Source of the DNA: Streptomyces rimosus subsp. rimosus
GTDB taxonomy: Bacteria; Actinomycetota; Actinomycetes; Streptomycetales; Streptomycetaceae
Reading direction: 5' to 3'
Length of the DNA: 64,000 bases
Assembly: GCF_000720725.1 (NCBI RefSeq)
Contig: NZ_JOCQ01000005.1
Coordinates: forward strand, 107,752 to 171,751
Part shown: piece after piece, positions 25,101 to 34,000 of the stretch
Numbering within the stretch: the first letter of the stretch is position 1
Layout: each line of letters starts with the position of its first letter
The notes under the pieces: generated by a model
Told to the model about the DNA's origin: nothing
Seen by the model: the letters and a program-made list of their open reading frames with translations, nothing else
Database searches by the model: none
Position numbers and translations under genes: made by a program

Positions 25101-25692
25101 CACCCCCGCGGCGCCCCGGCTCCTCGGCTACGCGGTCGTGGACGGCGCCGTCACCGGGGACGACCTCCGCGTCCACCTCGCTGAGCGGCTGCCCGCCGCG
25201 GTCGTGCCCGAGAGCGTCGTGCTGCTGGACGCGCTGCCCCGCACCCGTACCAACAAGCGGGACCGCGCCCGGCTCCCCGCCCCGCGCACGGCCGCCCCGG
25301 ACGGGGTGACGCCGCCCCGCGAAGGGCCGGAGCAGCTCGTCGCCGCGGCATGGCGGCAGGTGCTGGGCGCCGACCGGCCCGTCGGCCGCCACACGAACTT
25401 CTTCGAAGCGGGCGGCAATTCACTGCTGGCGGCCCGGCTCCAGCTGGAACTCGGCCGCCGACTCGGCCGCGAGGTACGGCTCGTGGACATCTTCGCCCGG
25501 CCCACGGTCGCCGAATTCGTCGCCGGCCTGCGCCTCGACACGGCGGGCGACGCGCCGCACGAGCCCCGCCACAACGGGCCCGCCGGCCCCGTCGACGACG
25601 TCGCCGCGCGCGCCGGACGCCGGCGGGCCGCCGTCCGGGCCCGGGCCCGCGACCGGGCCGACCAGTTCAACGTACCGACAGGGAGAGACTGA
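19138..25692 (+). CDS. NRPS-2: C-A(Gly)-T-C-A-T
   Basis: A 2,184-residue two-module synthetase. Module 1: condensation domain whose HHxxxDG motif reads HHIVVDA (148-154, Gly to Ala); adenylation domain with pocket DILQLGLIWK, the textbook glycine code; carrier Ser1024 in SGGNS. Module 2: condensation domain with a normal HHIAVDG at 1215-1221; adenylation domain with YDAAYTE in place of FDxSxxE and a pocket of about DATQLALLAK, unassigned; carrier Ser2095 in AGGNS. There is no TE or epimerase. The C-terminus is an Arg-rich tail, possibly a docking element for the next partner. The ATG overlaps the A-T stop, and the hydroxylase gene starts 1 nt after its own stop. It probably extends the starter by Gly and one more residue, then passes the chain to PKS-1. 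Confidence 0.95.
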   Translation: MSPAAVPPRPERGRAPLSYAQRSIWRAEQVVPGSALHNETAAFRLDGPVDADALERALAALAARHEAMRCAVVADGDGEPWQHFADRVLPAVERTDLSHLPERQREEQLAERVAQAVAAPFDLARPPLMRTCLYRLGADRHLLLFVAHHIVVDAWAFGVFLEELAARYAAETGGPAAGPPAPGRDFGDYAAWQRSDPAAAHGLDHWRERLGGELPVLRLPADGPGAGRPADAIAGAVHRFVIPAGLVTRLGSLARTHLATLPTVVLTAFGALAQRYTGQDDLVVGMPVATRNRPALGAMIGPLLNIVAHRVDLSGDPAFDAALRHTRQRLKSDLAHRDTPFDLVVEDLAPAGGGRSPLFQLMYAFHSGPTTLLRLPGVGTTAAPAHSGTAKYDLSLFVRPRPSGDLDAELEYRTALLSPQTVQGMAEGLLCLLEAAVAEPGRRLSELPVMTAAQTRRVLTEFNASDRTRPEWSTVPEALRALAARSGDAPAVVHGDEVLTRAELDAAADRVAARLTARWSVRPGDRVALLVPRDTGLIPLVVGLWRAGAVLVPLDETMPDERMRYVLEDSGARLLVTGSGASAAQGHAVPCAAAAELLAASGDETAGAGLPAADALAYLMYTSGSTGRPKGVAVPHDRVANLLHSIVREPGLGQDDVLVAVTSLTFDISVLELFAPLVAGARVVIAPHATVRDPDGLGALLDRSGATVMQATPSLWRALLDGGWPGRPTLRALSGGEALDPALAERLLERCAELWNLYGPTETTIWSTAGRVLPGEPVTVGRPVTRTYCHILDRHGRPVPVGAAGELVVGGAGVTAGYWNRPDLTAAAFVPDPVGADPLGDDAPVYRTGDLARYLPDGRIAVLGRADQQVKILGHRVELGEIEALLTRHRQVRAAAVVADGDRRTTPRLVAFVVPENTAEDTAADPAALGAELRRHLRTALPAAVVPATVVPLDGLPLNASGKVDRPALTAAARALPDTAATAGRVAPATDAERTVVALWADLLGADPRTTGVTDDFFLSGGNSLVATRLLGRVRDALGHAPSLADFYADPTPRGLTACPPAGPDLPDTPHPAPAPEAPVPLTDQQRQLWLTQRLAPDSAAYNLAAAVRLDRPADAGALTRALRDLVTRHPVLAARCHLADEGPVLVRLPADSVRLTVLDAPDATAAPGAGATRAWLESVTADEAVRPFDLAEGPLLRVTLLRAPDACVLLFTAHHIAVDGWSITVAVRELAALHALHTGTGTPLPPPAREFLGHAVAATGPAAVAVRDAQLAYWRTRLDGHPGVLDLPADPDAGPCPPGTGDTVPVVLSPDLTARLRATAARLRITPFSVLLTVYASLLGRYAGTDDVIVGVPAANRGAPELEGLVGSLVNSLPVRVDLTGNPSFADLARRTARRLAADLDRPLVPLDRLVDGLGVARDPGRPALAQATLVLQEALPGLIRLGEATGELRPVPTRTAKYDLTLALEEHPDRMEGVLEYASAMFTPESAGRFARHLETLLRAALDDPGAEAARAPLDPAGQETPSPRPARPAGTARAAYATPVHELFRAQAAARPDAVAVRHGGRGLTYAALDAWSDRIAARLLRLGAAPGRFVSVLLPTGTAQTAAVLAVAKTGAAFAVLDPESPELRLRAVLADAEPLCVLADEGCLTGLPELWDRGAGRFAGVPVEPLPSEPQPSDGPEAGAHPPVPSAPVTGDDALCLVYTSGSTGAPKGIALPHASLTQFADWQGERFGIGSHSRIAQWAPFTYDAAYTEVFAALCHGATLCVPPDETRRDPVAMAAWLGAERITQIQTVPGFFAVLTEALERDETELPDLEHVLLAGEVLPPSLAAAWAERTVRPRLHNLYGPTECVLATHRELAPGEGFTRSVPIGRPIAGREALVLDHRGRPCPVGVAGEIHLRSDFLAGSYHRRPEESAKAYVPDPWRPGGTLYRTGDLGRFLPGGELAFTGRTGSLVKIHGNRVELEEIEALLQAHPAVREAAAALHGTPAAPRLLGYAVVDGAVTGDDLRVHLAERLPAAVVPESVVLLDALPRTRTNKRDRARLPAPRTAAPDGVTPPREGPEQLVAAAWRQVLGADRPVGRHTNFFEAGGNSLLAARLQLELGRRLGREVRLVDIFARPTVAEFVAGLRLDTAGDAPHEPRHNGPAGPVDDVAARAGRRRAAVRARARDRADQFNVPTGRD

Positions 25693-25693
25693 C

Positions 25694-26431
25694 ATGGACG
25701 TGCGGAGCATGATGACGGAGCTGCGCGACGCGGTGGGCTCCGAAGGACTCGACCGGGTCGAGGAGTGCCTCGCCATCCTCGTCGGTGAGCGGGCCCCCGA
25801 ATACCTCCACGACGACCAGGAGCCCACCCGGCTCTTCTTCCCGGAGATCAGCGCCCTTCCGTGGCACGACACCGCGGACCGGCCGTGGGTGGCCGGCATG
25901 GAGGCCGCCTACGAGGAGATCAAGGCGGAATTCCTCGCCCTGCGCGAGGCGGAGGCCCGCTTCGCCCCCTACGAGGACCTCTACACCAAGGAACTCGGCT
26001 GGCAGGGCTGGGACACCTACCAGATCTACCGCGACGGCGCCTGGCGCGACGAGGCCCGCGAGCGCTGCCCGAAGACCTGCGAGGCGCTCGGAGCCACCCC
26101 GCACGGCCCGCGCGACGGCATGTTCACCGTCCTCAACCCCGGCGTCCACATCACACCCCACACCGGCGGCGTGAACCTGCTGCTCACCGCCCACCTGCCG
26201 CTGATCGTCCCGCCCGGCTGCGCCATCAAGGTCGGTGACGACGAACGGGGCTGGGAGGAGGGCAAGGTCATCCTCTTCGACGACAGCTTCATCCACGAGG
26301 CGTGGAACCGGGGCACCCAGCAGCGTGCCGTCCTGCTGTGGGACGTCTGGCACCCGGACCTCACCGCCGCCGAGGTCCGGGCCCTCGAATACCTGATGCC
26401 GCGCTTCCAGCGCTACCTGATGGCGGTCTGA
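25694..26431 (+). CDS. Aspartyl/asparaginyl beta-hydroxylase family enzyme
   Basis: A 245-residue protein of the Asp_Arg_Hydrox family (PF05118), Fe(II)/2-oxoglutarate-dependent. The iron ligands are His156 (ITPHTGG) and His201 (FIHEAWN); like the rest of the family it lacks the usual acidic third ligand. The 2-oxoglutarate-binding Arg is probably in TQQRAV. These enzymes hydroxylate the beta-carbon of Asp, Asn or similar residues, free or bound to a carrier. The ATG follows the NRPS-2 stop by one base. Its substrate is not revealed by any clear Asp/Asn pocket code in the cluster, so it may act on a residue loaded by one of the unassigned A domains. Confidence 0.9.
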   Translation: MDVRSMMTELRDAVGSEGLDRVEECLAILVGERAPEYLHDDQEPTRLFFPEISALPWHDTADRPWVAGMEAAYEEIKAEFLALREAEARFAPYEDLYTKELGWQGWDTYQIYRDGAWRDEARERCPKTCEALGATPHGPRDGMFTVLNPGVHITPHTGGVNLLLTAHLPLIVPPGCAIKVGDDERGWEEGKVILFDDSFIHEAWNRGTQQRAVLLWDVWHPDLTAAEVRALEYLMPRFQRYLMAV

Positions 26432-26532
26432 CCCCGCACCGGAACAACGCACCGGACCCCGCACCGGACCGCGCCGCCACCGCCCCGCCCGCCGCCGCGC
26501 AGGGCCGCACCGAGCCACCAACGGAGAGCATT

Positions 26533-29500
26533 GTGAACGCACAGCCAGGCCAGCCGGATCGGGACGACCAGGTCGACACCGACGGCCGGATCGCCGTCGT
26601 CGGCATGGCGGGGCGGTTTCCCGGAGCCGGGTCGCCCGACGAACTGTGGGACCTGCTGGAGACCGGGGCCGAGGCGGTCTCCCGGTTCACCCCGGAGGAA
26701 CTGCGCGCCTCCGGCGTGCCCGAGGCCGACACGGCGGCCCCCGGCTACGTACCCGCCAAGGGCATCCTGCCGGACATCGCCGGGTTCGACTCCCAGCTCT
26801 TCGGCTACAACGCGCTGGAGGCCTCGGTCATCGACCCCCAGCAGCGGATCTTCCTGGAATGCGCGTGGGCGGCGCTGGAGGACGCCGGCTGCGACCCGGA
26901 CCGGGCCGCGGGGCCCGTCGCGGTCTACGCCGGCTCGCTGCTGAGCACGTACCTGATCCACCAGCTGCTGCCCCGCACCGATCTGCGCGCCAAGCTGGGC
27001 GTCCCCCTGCTCTTCCAGGGCAACCAGCCCGACCAGCTGGCCAGTCGCGCCGCGTACAAGCTGAACCTGCGCGGCCCCGCCGTCAGCGTCCAGACCGCCT
27101 GCTCGACCTCCCTCGTCGCGGTGCACATGGCCGCGCAGAGCCTGCTCACGCAGGAGTGCGACCTCGCCCTGGCGGGCGGCGTCACCGTCACCGTGCCGCA
27201 CCGTTCGGGCTACCTGCCCGTCGACGGGGGCATCGAGTCGCCCGAAGGCCGCTGCCGCCCCTACGGTGCCGGTGCCGACGGCACGGTGTTCGGCAACGGC
27301 GCGGGTGTGGTCGTGCTCAAGCGGCTGTCCGACGCGCTCGCCGACGGCGACCGCGTCCACGCCGTGATCCTCGGCTCGGCCGTCAACAACGACGGAGCCG
27401 CCAAGGCGGGGTACACCGCCCCCGGCGTCGCCGGTCAGGTGGCCGTGATCCGCGAGGCGCTGTCGGTCGCCGATGTGTCGCCGCGCTCCATCGGTTACGT
27501 GGAAGGCCACGGCACGGGCACGGCGCTCGGCGACCCGATCGAGGTCGAGGCGCTGACCACCGCCTTCCGGGCCGACGGCCCCGGTACGGACCCGGCGCCC
27601 TGGTGCGCGCTCGGCTCGGTGAAGTCCCGCGTGGGCCATCTGGACACCGCGGCCGGCATCACCGGTTTCATCTCGGCCGTACAGGCCCTGCGCCACGGCC
27701 GGATTCCCGCCACCCTGCACGCCGACGGCGACACCCCGGCCCCCGCGCTGACCGCGACACCGTTCTTCGTGCCCGACCGGACCACCGCGTGGCCGGCCGG
27801 CGACGGCCCCCGCCGCGCGGCCGTCAGCGCGTTCGGCATCGGCGGCACCAACGCCCACGTCGTCCTGGAGGAGGCGCCGCGCACCGGCCGCGGCCACGGC
27901 ACACCGGAGAACACCGCCTTCCCGGTCGCGCTGCCGCTGTCGGCCCGTACCTCCACCGCCCTGGACGCCGCCGCCGAGCGGCTGGCCGCCCACCTGGAGG
28001 CGCATCCGGAAGTGCCGCTCGCGGACGCCGCCCGCACCCTGCGCACCGGACGGCGCCGCCTGGACCACCGCGCGGTCGTCCTCGCCCGCGACACCACAGA
28101 GGCCGTCACCGCGCTGCGCACCGGCGGGCGCCACGACTCGGTGCGGGCCCGTACCGACCGCGTCGACGCGCCCGTGGCGTTCCTGCTGCCCGGCCAGGGC
28201 ACCCAGCGGCCAGGGATGGCCGTGGGCCTGTACGACGCGCACCCCGTCTTCCGGGCCGCGCTGGACGAGTGCGCCGCCATCCTCCGGCCGCACCTCGGAC
28301 AGGACCTGATCGGCCTGCTGCGCTCCGGCGACGAGAAGGACCTGCGGCGCACCTCACTGCTGCAGCCCGCCGTCGTCGCCATCGGGCACGCGCTCGCCCG
28401 CCTCTGGGGACACTGGGGCGTGCGCCCCACCGCGCTGCTCGGACACAGCCTCGGCGAGTTCACCGCCGCCGCCCTGTCCGGCGTGTTCGAACTGCCCGAG
28501 GCGCTGCGGCTGGCCGCCGCGCGCGGCCGGCTCATGGAGGAGACGGCGGCAGGCGCCATGCTGGCGGTGCCGCTGGGCGAGGCCGACGCCATGGAGACGG
28601 CCGCCCGGTACGGGCTCGACCTCGCCGCGGTCAACGGCCCGGCGGCGACCGTGCTGTCGGGCTCGGCCGACGCGGTCGAGAAGGCCCGCGCCGACCTCGA
28701 AGCGCGCGGTCTGCGCCCCCTGCGGCTGCCGGTGGACCGGGCATTCCACAGCGCCCTGTGCGACGAGGCCGCCACACGCTTCGCCGAAGAGGTCGCGGGC
28801 GCCACACTCCGGGCGCCCCGAGTGCCGTTCGTCTCCGGGGTGACCGGCGACTGGATCACCGCGGAACTGGCCACCGACCCCGCCCACTGGGCCCGCCAGA
28901 TGCGCGAGCCGGTCCGCTTCGGCCGGGGCCTCGACACCCTGGCCGCGCTGGACGACGGCCTGGTCCTGGTGGAGAACGGCCCCGGCAGTGTCCTCACCGA
29001 CCTGGTGCGCTCGGTCCGTTCCGGCACCGGCGGGACACGGCTCGCCCCGCCGCCGCTGCCTTCCCGGGGCCGGGGCGGTCCCGAGGGGGAGCCCGCCGGC
29101 GCGGCGCTGTCCCTGGCCGGCCTGTGGGCCCACGGCGCCCACGTCGAATGGGAGCCCGCCGCTCCCGGCGCACGGGTCACCGACCTGCCCGGCTATCCCT
29201 TCGAGCACCGGCACCACTGGATCGAACCCCTCGTGGCGGCCGCGCCCGCAGACGATTCCGGGCCCGTGGACCCCGTACGGCAGGAGACGGCCGACGCCGT
29301 GCACGCCACCCACGTCTGGCGTCCGGCGGCCCCTGGCGACGAGACCGCCGGCCAGCTCTCCGGCCGCCGCCGGACCTGGCTCGTCCTGATGGACCCGGAC
29401 GGCGCGGCCCAGCCCGTCGTCGACTTGCTCACCGCACGCGGACAGATCGTCACCGTCGTACAGCCCGGCACCGCTTACCGGCGCGTCCGGCGCGGCGTCT

Positions 29501-31068
29501 ACGAACTCGACCCGGCCGACCCGGCCCAGTACCGCAAGCTCCTCGCCGACCTGCGGGCACTGGTGCGCACCCCCACCGCCGTGCTCTACGCCTGGGGCCT
29601 GGCCCCCCGGCAGGACACCGCGGCCGCCGAACCCGACGAGACCGCCTGCTACTTCGGGCTCGTACGGCTTGCCCGCGCCATGGCCGACGAAAGCGTCGTC
29701 AACGAGGTGCGCCTCGGCGTACTGACCCGCGGCGCGTTCCGCGTCACCGCCGAAGAGAGCCCCGACCCCGCGGCCGCCATGCTCAGCGGCCCCGTCCAGG
29801 TCCTCCCCGAGGAGTACCCCAACCTGCGCTGCTCCCAGGTCGACCTGGCGTCCGGCGACGCGCTGGACGAGCCCCGCGCCGAAGCCGTGCTGAACGCCGT
29901 CCTGGCCGCGCCCGCCCGGCTCCTCGCGCTGCGCGGTGACGGCCTTCTCACCCGTACCGTCGAAGCCGTCGAGCGTCCCGTTCCCGACCCGGCCGGCCGC
30001 GTCGCCGAGGCCGGCACCTGGGTGATCACCGGCGGTCTCGGCGGCATCGGCCGGACCCTCGCCACCCGCCTGGCGCGCCTCCCGGGCACCCGGCTGGCCC
30101 TGCTGGGACGCCACATCCCCGACGGCGACGACGGACCGGCCGCCGCGCTCCTGCGGGAGCTGCGCGCGTCCGGGACCGAGGCCCTCGCGCTGCGGGCCGA
30201 CGTCACCGACGCCGGCTCGCTGAGCGGAGCGCTGGACGAGGTCCGCGCCGCCTTCGGCCCCGTCCACGGCGTCGTGCACGCGGCCGGTGTGCCCGGCGGC
30301 GGCTCCGTCGCCCTGCGCGACGACCAGGACGCGCGCGCCGTGTTCGGCCCCAAGGTGACCGGCATGCGCAACCTCCTCGCGGCCCTGCGCCCCGAGGAGG
30401 CCCGGATTCTCCTCGTCTGCTCCTCGCTCGCCACCGTCGTACCCACCTACGGCCAGGCGGACTACGCGGCGGCCAACGCCTACGTCGCCGCGGCGGCCGA
30501 GGCCGAGGCGGCCGGCGGGAAGCGGCACGCCATCGCCGTCGACTGGGACATGTGGGCCGAGGTCGGCATGGCCAGCCAGGCCGACGTACCCGCCGACCTG
30601 AAGGCGTTCCAGGAGCGCATGCTCGCCGGGGCCCTCACACCCGAGCAGGGCGCGCGCGCCTTCGCGGCCCTGCTGGACGCGCCCGCCGGCCGGGCGGTGG
30701 TGGCCCGCTCCGCCGCCTCCGTCACCGACGGAACGCTCCGGCTCGCGGACGAACCCGCCGCCGTACGGCCCGGGACCGTCGCCCTGCCCCGCCCCGACCT
30801 CGCCACCGCCTACGCGGCCCCGCGCACCCCCACCGAGGAAAGGCTCGCCGAGATCTACGGCGAGATGCTCGGCATCGACCGCGTCGGCGTCCACGACGAC
30901 TTCCTCGGGCTGGGCGGACACTCCCTGCTCGCCGCGCAGATCGTGGCCCGGCTGCGGGCCGAGTACGAGGTCGACGTCCCCGCCCGCGCCTTCTTCGAGG
31001 GCGGCACCGTCGCCGGCCTCGCCGAGCTGATCGAGGAGCGCATCCTCGCCGAACTGGAGAACCAGTGA
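26533..31068 (+). CDS. PKS-1: KS-AT-KR-ACP
   Basis: A 1,511-residue single-module type I polyketide synthase. Ketosynthase: Cys190 in TACSTS, His in EGHGTGT and GHLDTA. Acyltransferase: Ser639 in GHSLGEF; the specificity motif reads RAFHS, close to the malonyl-type HAFH. Ketoreductase: NADPH loop TGGLGGIG from 1166, Tyr1311 in the YAAAN box. Carrier: Ser1464 in GGHS. No dehydratase or enoylreductase, so it should add a malonyl unit reduced to a beta-hydroxyl. GTG start at 26533 after GGAGAG; the 101-nt gap upstream carries a short direct repeat (CCCCGCACCGGA twice) and no promoter I can see. It overlaps NRPS-3 by GTGA. It probably accepts the NRPS-2 chain. Confidence 0.95.
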   Translation: MNAQPGQPDRDDQVDTDGRIAVVGMAGRFPGAGSPDELWDLLETGAEAVSRFTPEELRASGVPEADTAAPGYVPAKGILPDIAGFDSQLFGYNALEASVIDPQQRIFLECAWAALEDAGCDPDRAAGPVAVYAGSLLSTYLIHQLLPRTDLRAKLGVPLLFQGNQPDQLASRAAYKLNLRGPAVSVQTACSTSLVAVHMAAQSLLTQECDLALAGGVTVTVPHRSGYLPVDGGIESPEGRCRPYGAGADGTVFGNGAGVVVLKRLSDALADGDRVHAVILGSAVNNDGAAKAGYTAPGVAGQVAVIREALSVADVSPRSIGYVEGHGTGTALGDPIEVEALTTAFRADGPGTDPAPWCALGSVKSRVGHLDTAAGITGFISAVQALRHGRIPATLHADGDTPAPALTATPFFVPDRTTAWPAGDGPRRAAVSAFGIGGTNAHVVLEEAPRTGRGHGTPENTAFPVALPLSARTSTALDAAAERLAAHLEAHPEVPLADAARTLRTGRRRLDHRAVVLARDTTEAVTALRTGGRHDSVRARTDRVDAPVAFLLPGQGTQRPGMAVGLYDAHPVFRAALDECAAILRPHLGQDLIGLLRSGDEKDLRRTSLLQPAVVAIGHALARLWGHWGVRPTALLGHSLGEFTAAALSGVFELPEALRLAAARGRLMEETAAGAMLAVPLGEADAMETAARYGLDLAAVNGPAATVLSGSADAVEKARADLEARGLRPLRLPVDRAFHSALCDEAATRFAEEVAGATLRAPRVPFVSGVTGDWITAELATDPAHWARQMREPVRFGRGLDTLAALDDGLVLVENGPGSVLTDLVRSVRSGTGGTRLAPPPLPSRGRGGPEGEPAGAALSLAGLWAHGAHVEWEPAAPGARVTDLPGYPFEHRHHWIEPLVAAAPADDSGPVDPVRQETADAVHATHVWRPAAPGDETAGQLSGRRRTWLVLMDPDGAAQPVVDLLTARGQIVTVVQPGTAYRRVRRGVYELDPADPAQYRKLLADLRALVRTPTAVLYAWGLAPRQDTAAAEPDETACYFGLVRLARAMADESVVNEVRLGVLTRGAFRVTAEESPDPAAAMLSGPVQVLPEEYPNLRCSQVDLASGDALDEPRAEAVLNAVLAAPARLLALRGDGLLTRTVEAVERPVPDPAGRVAEAGTWVITGGLGGIGRTLATRLARLPGTRLALLGRHIPDGDDGPAAALLRELRASGTEALALRADVTDAGSLSGALDEVRAAFGPVHGVVHAAGVPGGGSVALRDDQDARAVFGPKVTGMRNLLAALRPEEARILLVCSSLATVVPTYGQADYAAANAYVAAAAEAEAAGGKRHAIAVDWDMWAEVGMASQADVPADLKAFQERMLAGALTPEQGARAFAALLDAPAGRAVVARSAASVTDGTLRLADEPAAVRPGTVALPRPDLATAYAAPRTPTEERLAEIYGEMLGIDRVGVHDDFLGLGGHSLLAAQIVARLRAEYEVDVPARAFFEGGTVAGLAELIEERILAELENQ

Positions 31069-34000
31069 CCGAGCCCACCGACCGGGAAGAGCGTCTCGCC
31101 CGGCTCACCCCCGAACGGCGGGCCGCCTTCGAGGCCCGCCTCCGCGGCCGTACCGCCGGCGCGGCCACGGCACCCGCCGGCACCACCGCCGGGGAACCGA
31201 TCCGTCCCGCGCAGGGCCCGGCCCCGCTCTCCTTCGGGCAGGAGCGGCTGTGGTTCCTGGACCAGCTCACGCCAGGCCTCGGCGTCCACAACGAGTACGT
31301 GGCGCTGCTCCTGACCGGCCCGCTCGACCTCACCGCGCTCGACGCGGCGCTCACCGGGCTCGTCGACCGCCACCAGGCCCTGCGCACCGTCGTCGACCCG
31401 GCCGACGGCACCCCGGTGCAGCGGGTGCTGCCCACGCCGGACACCGTCCTTCGGACCGTGGACACCGAAACCGGTGCCGACGCGGACGCGGACCCCGGCC
31501 AGGACGGCCTGCTGCCCGCCGAACGGGCCCTGGCCGAGGAGGAGGCCGCGCGCCCCTTCGACCCGGCGGACGGCCCGCTGTTCCGTGCCCTGCTGATCCG
31601 GTCCACGCCGGAACGGGCCCTGCTGGTCGTGGTCAACCACCACATGGTCGGCGACGCCTGGTCCCGGGCCGTGCTCGTGGACGACCTGTGCGCCGGCTAC
31701 CGCGCCCGCCTGGACGGCACACCGGCCGCCGGCCGGCCACTGCCCGTCCAGTACGCCGACTGGGCCGCCTGGCAGCGCCGCGAACTCACCGACGAGCACC
31801 TGGCCGGGCACCTGACGTACTGGCGGGAACGCCTGACCGACGCACCGCCGCTGCTCGACCTCGCCACCGACCGCCCGCGCCCCGCGGTCCCCACCCACCG
31901 CGGCGGCCGCGTCCGCTTCACGCTGGACCCCCGCCTCAGCGAGGCCGTGGAGAACACCGCCCGGGAAGCCAGGGCCACCCCTTTCATGGTGACCCTCGCC
32001 GCCTGGCAGGCCGTCCTGATGCGGCACTCCGGACAGGAGGACATCGTCGTCGGCGTGCCCACCGCCGGCCGTGACCGGCCGGAACTCGCCTCCCTGGTCG
32101 GCATGTTCGTCAACAGCCTGGTCCTGCGGACCGACCTGTCCGGCGACCCCACGTTCGGAGAGTTGCTGGCGCGGGCCAGGGACGCCTCCCTCGGTGCGCT
32201 GGCGAACGCCCAGGTCCCCTTCGAGCGGCTGGTGCGCGAGCTGAACCCCGACCGCGCCCTCGGCCACGCGCCGCTCTACCAGGTGCAGTTCGGCTACCGC
32301 AACGTCCCCGAGCGCGAACTCGCCCTGCCCGGTGTCGAGGTGCGGGTCGCCGACCTCGACAACGGCCTGTGCCGTACCGACCTCAGCCTCGAACTGGCCC
32401 GGCAGGGCGATGTCATCGAGGGCATCTGCGAGTACAGCCGGGACCTGTTCGACGAGGACACCGCGCGCACCCTCACCGAAGCGCTGGAACGGGTGCTGCT
32501 CCGCGCCACCGCCGACCCGGACCTGCGGCTGTCGGAACTCCTCGCCCTCACCCCCGCCGAGCAGGCGCTGCTCGAAGCGTCCGGCGACGGCGGAGCCCTG
32601 CCCGAAGGCGCCGCGGACATCCTCACCGCATTCGCCGCCGCCACCGGCGACCGCCCGGACGCCGAGGCCGTCGTCTGCGCCGGCACCTCGCTCACCTTCC
32701 GCGAACTCCACAACCGCGCCACCGACATCGCCGCACGGCTGCGGGCCGCGGGCGTCCGGCCGGGCGACCGGGTCGGCGTCGGCCTACGCCGGTGCGCGGA
32801 CCTGCCGGCCGCGCTGTTCGCCGTGCTCATGACGGGCGCGGCCTACCTGCCGCTCGATCCCGACTACCCGCAGCAGCGACTGCGGTACGTGTGCGAGGAC
32901 GCGACACCCACCGCCGTGCTCGTCCACACCGCGACCCGCGCGGCCTTCGCCACCGGCGGCCCGGTCCCCGATGGCGTGCCCCTGGTCGACATCGGCACGC
33001 CCGCCGACCGCACCGGCCCGGCCGGACACGGCACACCGGCCGTCGACCCCGGCGCACCGGCGTACGTCATCCACACCTCCGGCTCCACCGGAAAGCCGAA
33101 GGGCGTGGTGGTCCTCCACCGCAACCTCACGGCGTTCCTGGCTGCCATGGACCGCGTCGTGGACACCGGCGACGCGCCGGTGACCTGGCTCGCCGTCACC
33201 AGCGTCTCCTTCGACATCTCGGTGCTCGAACTGTTGTGGACGGCCAGCCGCGGCCACCGCGTGGTCCTCACCCCGGACAGCGGCGGCACGGCCGTACCCG
33301 TGTCCGCGCCCGACGCCCCCGAAAGCGCTGCCGCAGCACCGGAGTTCAGCCTCTTCTACTTCGCCAGCGGCTCCGGCGCGACGGGACCCGAGCAGTACCG
33401 GCTGCTGATGGACGGCGCCCGCTTCGGCGACGAGCACGGCTTCAGCGCCGTATGGCTCCCGGAGCGCCACTTCCACGCCTTCGGCGGCTCGTTCCCCGCG
33501 CCGTCCGTGCTCGCCGCCGCCGTGGCCACCGCCACCCGGCGCATCGGCATCCGCGCGGGCAGCGTCGTCATGCCGCTGCACCACCCGGTCCGCGTGGCGG
33601 AGGAGTGGTCGGTCGTCGACAACCTCTCCGGCGGCCGGGTCGGACTGTCCTTCGCCTCCGGCTGGCACATGGACGACTTCGTCCTCGCCAAGGACGCCTA
33701 TGACGACCGGCAGGCGCGCACCCTGGACGGGCTCGACGGGGTCCGCCGACTGTGGCGCGGCGAGCAGGTGGCCTTCGAAGGCCCCCGCGGCCGGACCGTC
33801 GAGGTCGGCGTACTGCCCCGCCCCGTCCAGGCCGAGCTGCCGGTATGGCTCACCTCGTCGGGCAACCCGGAGACGTGCCGCCGGGCGGGCGAGGCCGGCG
33901 CACGGCTGCTGACCCACCTGCTCGGCCAGAGCGTCGAGGAACTCGCCGAGCGCATCGCGGTGTACCGGCAGGCGTGGCAGGACGCCGGACACCCGGGCGA

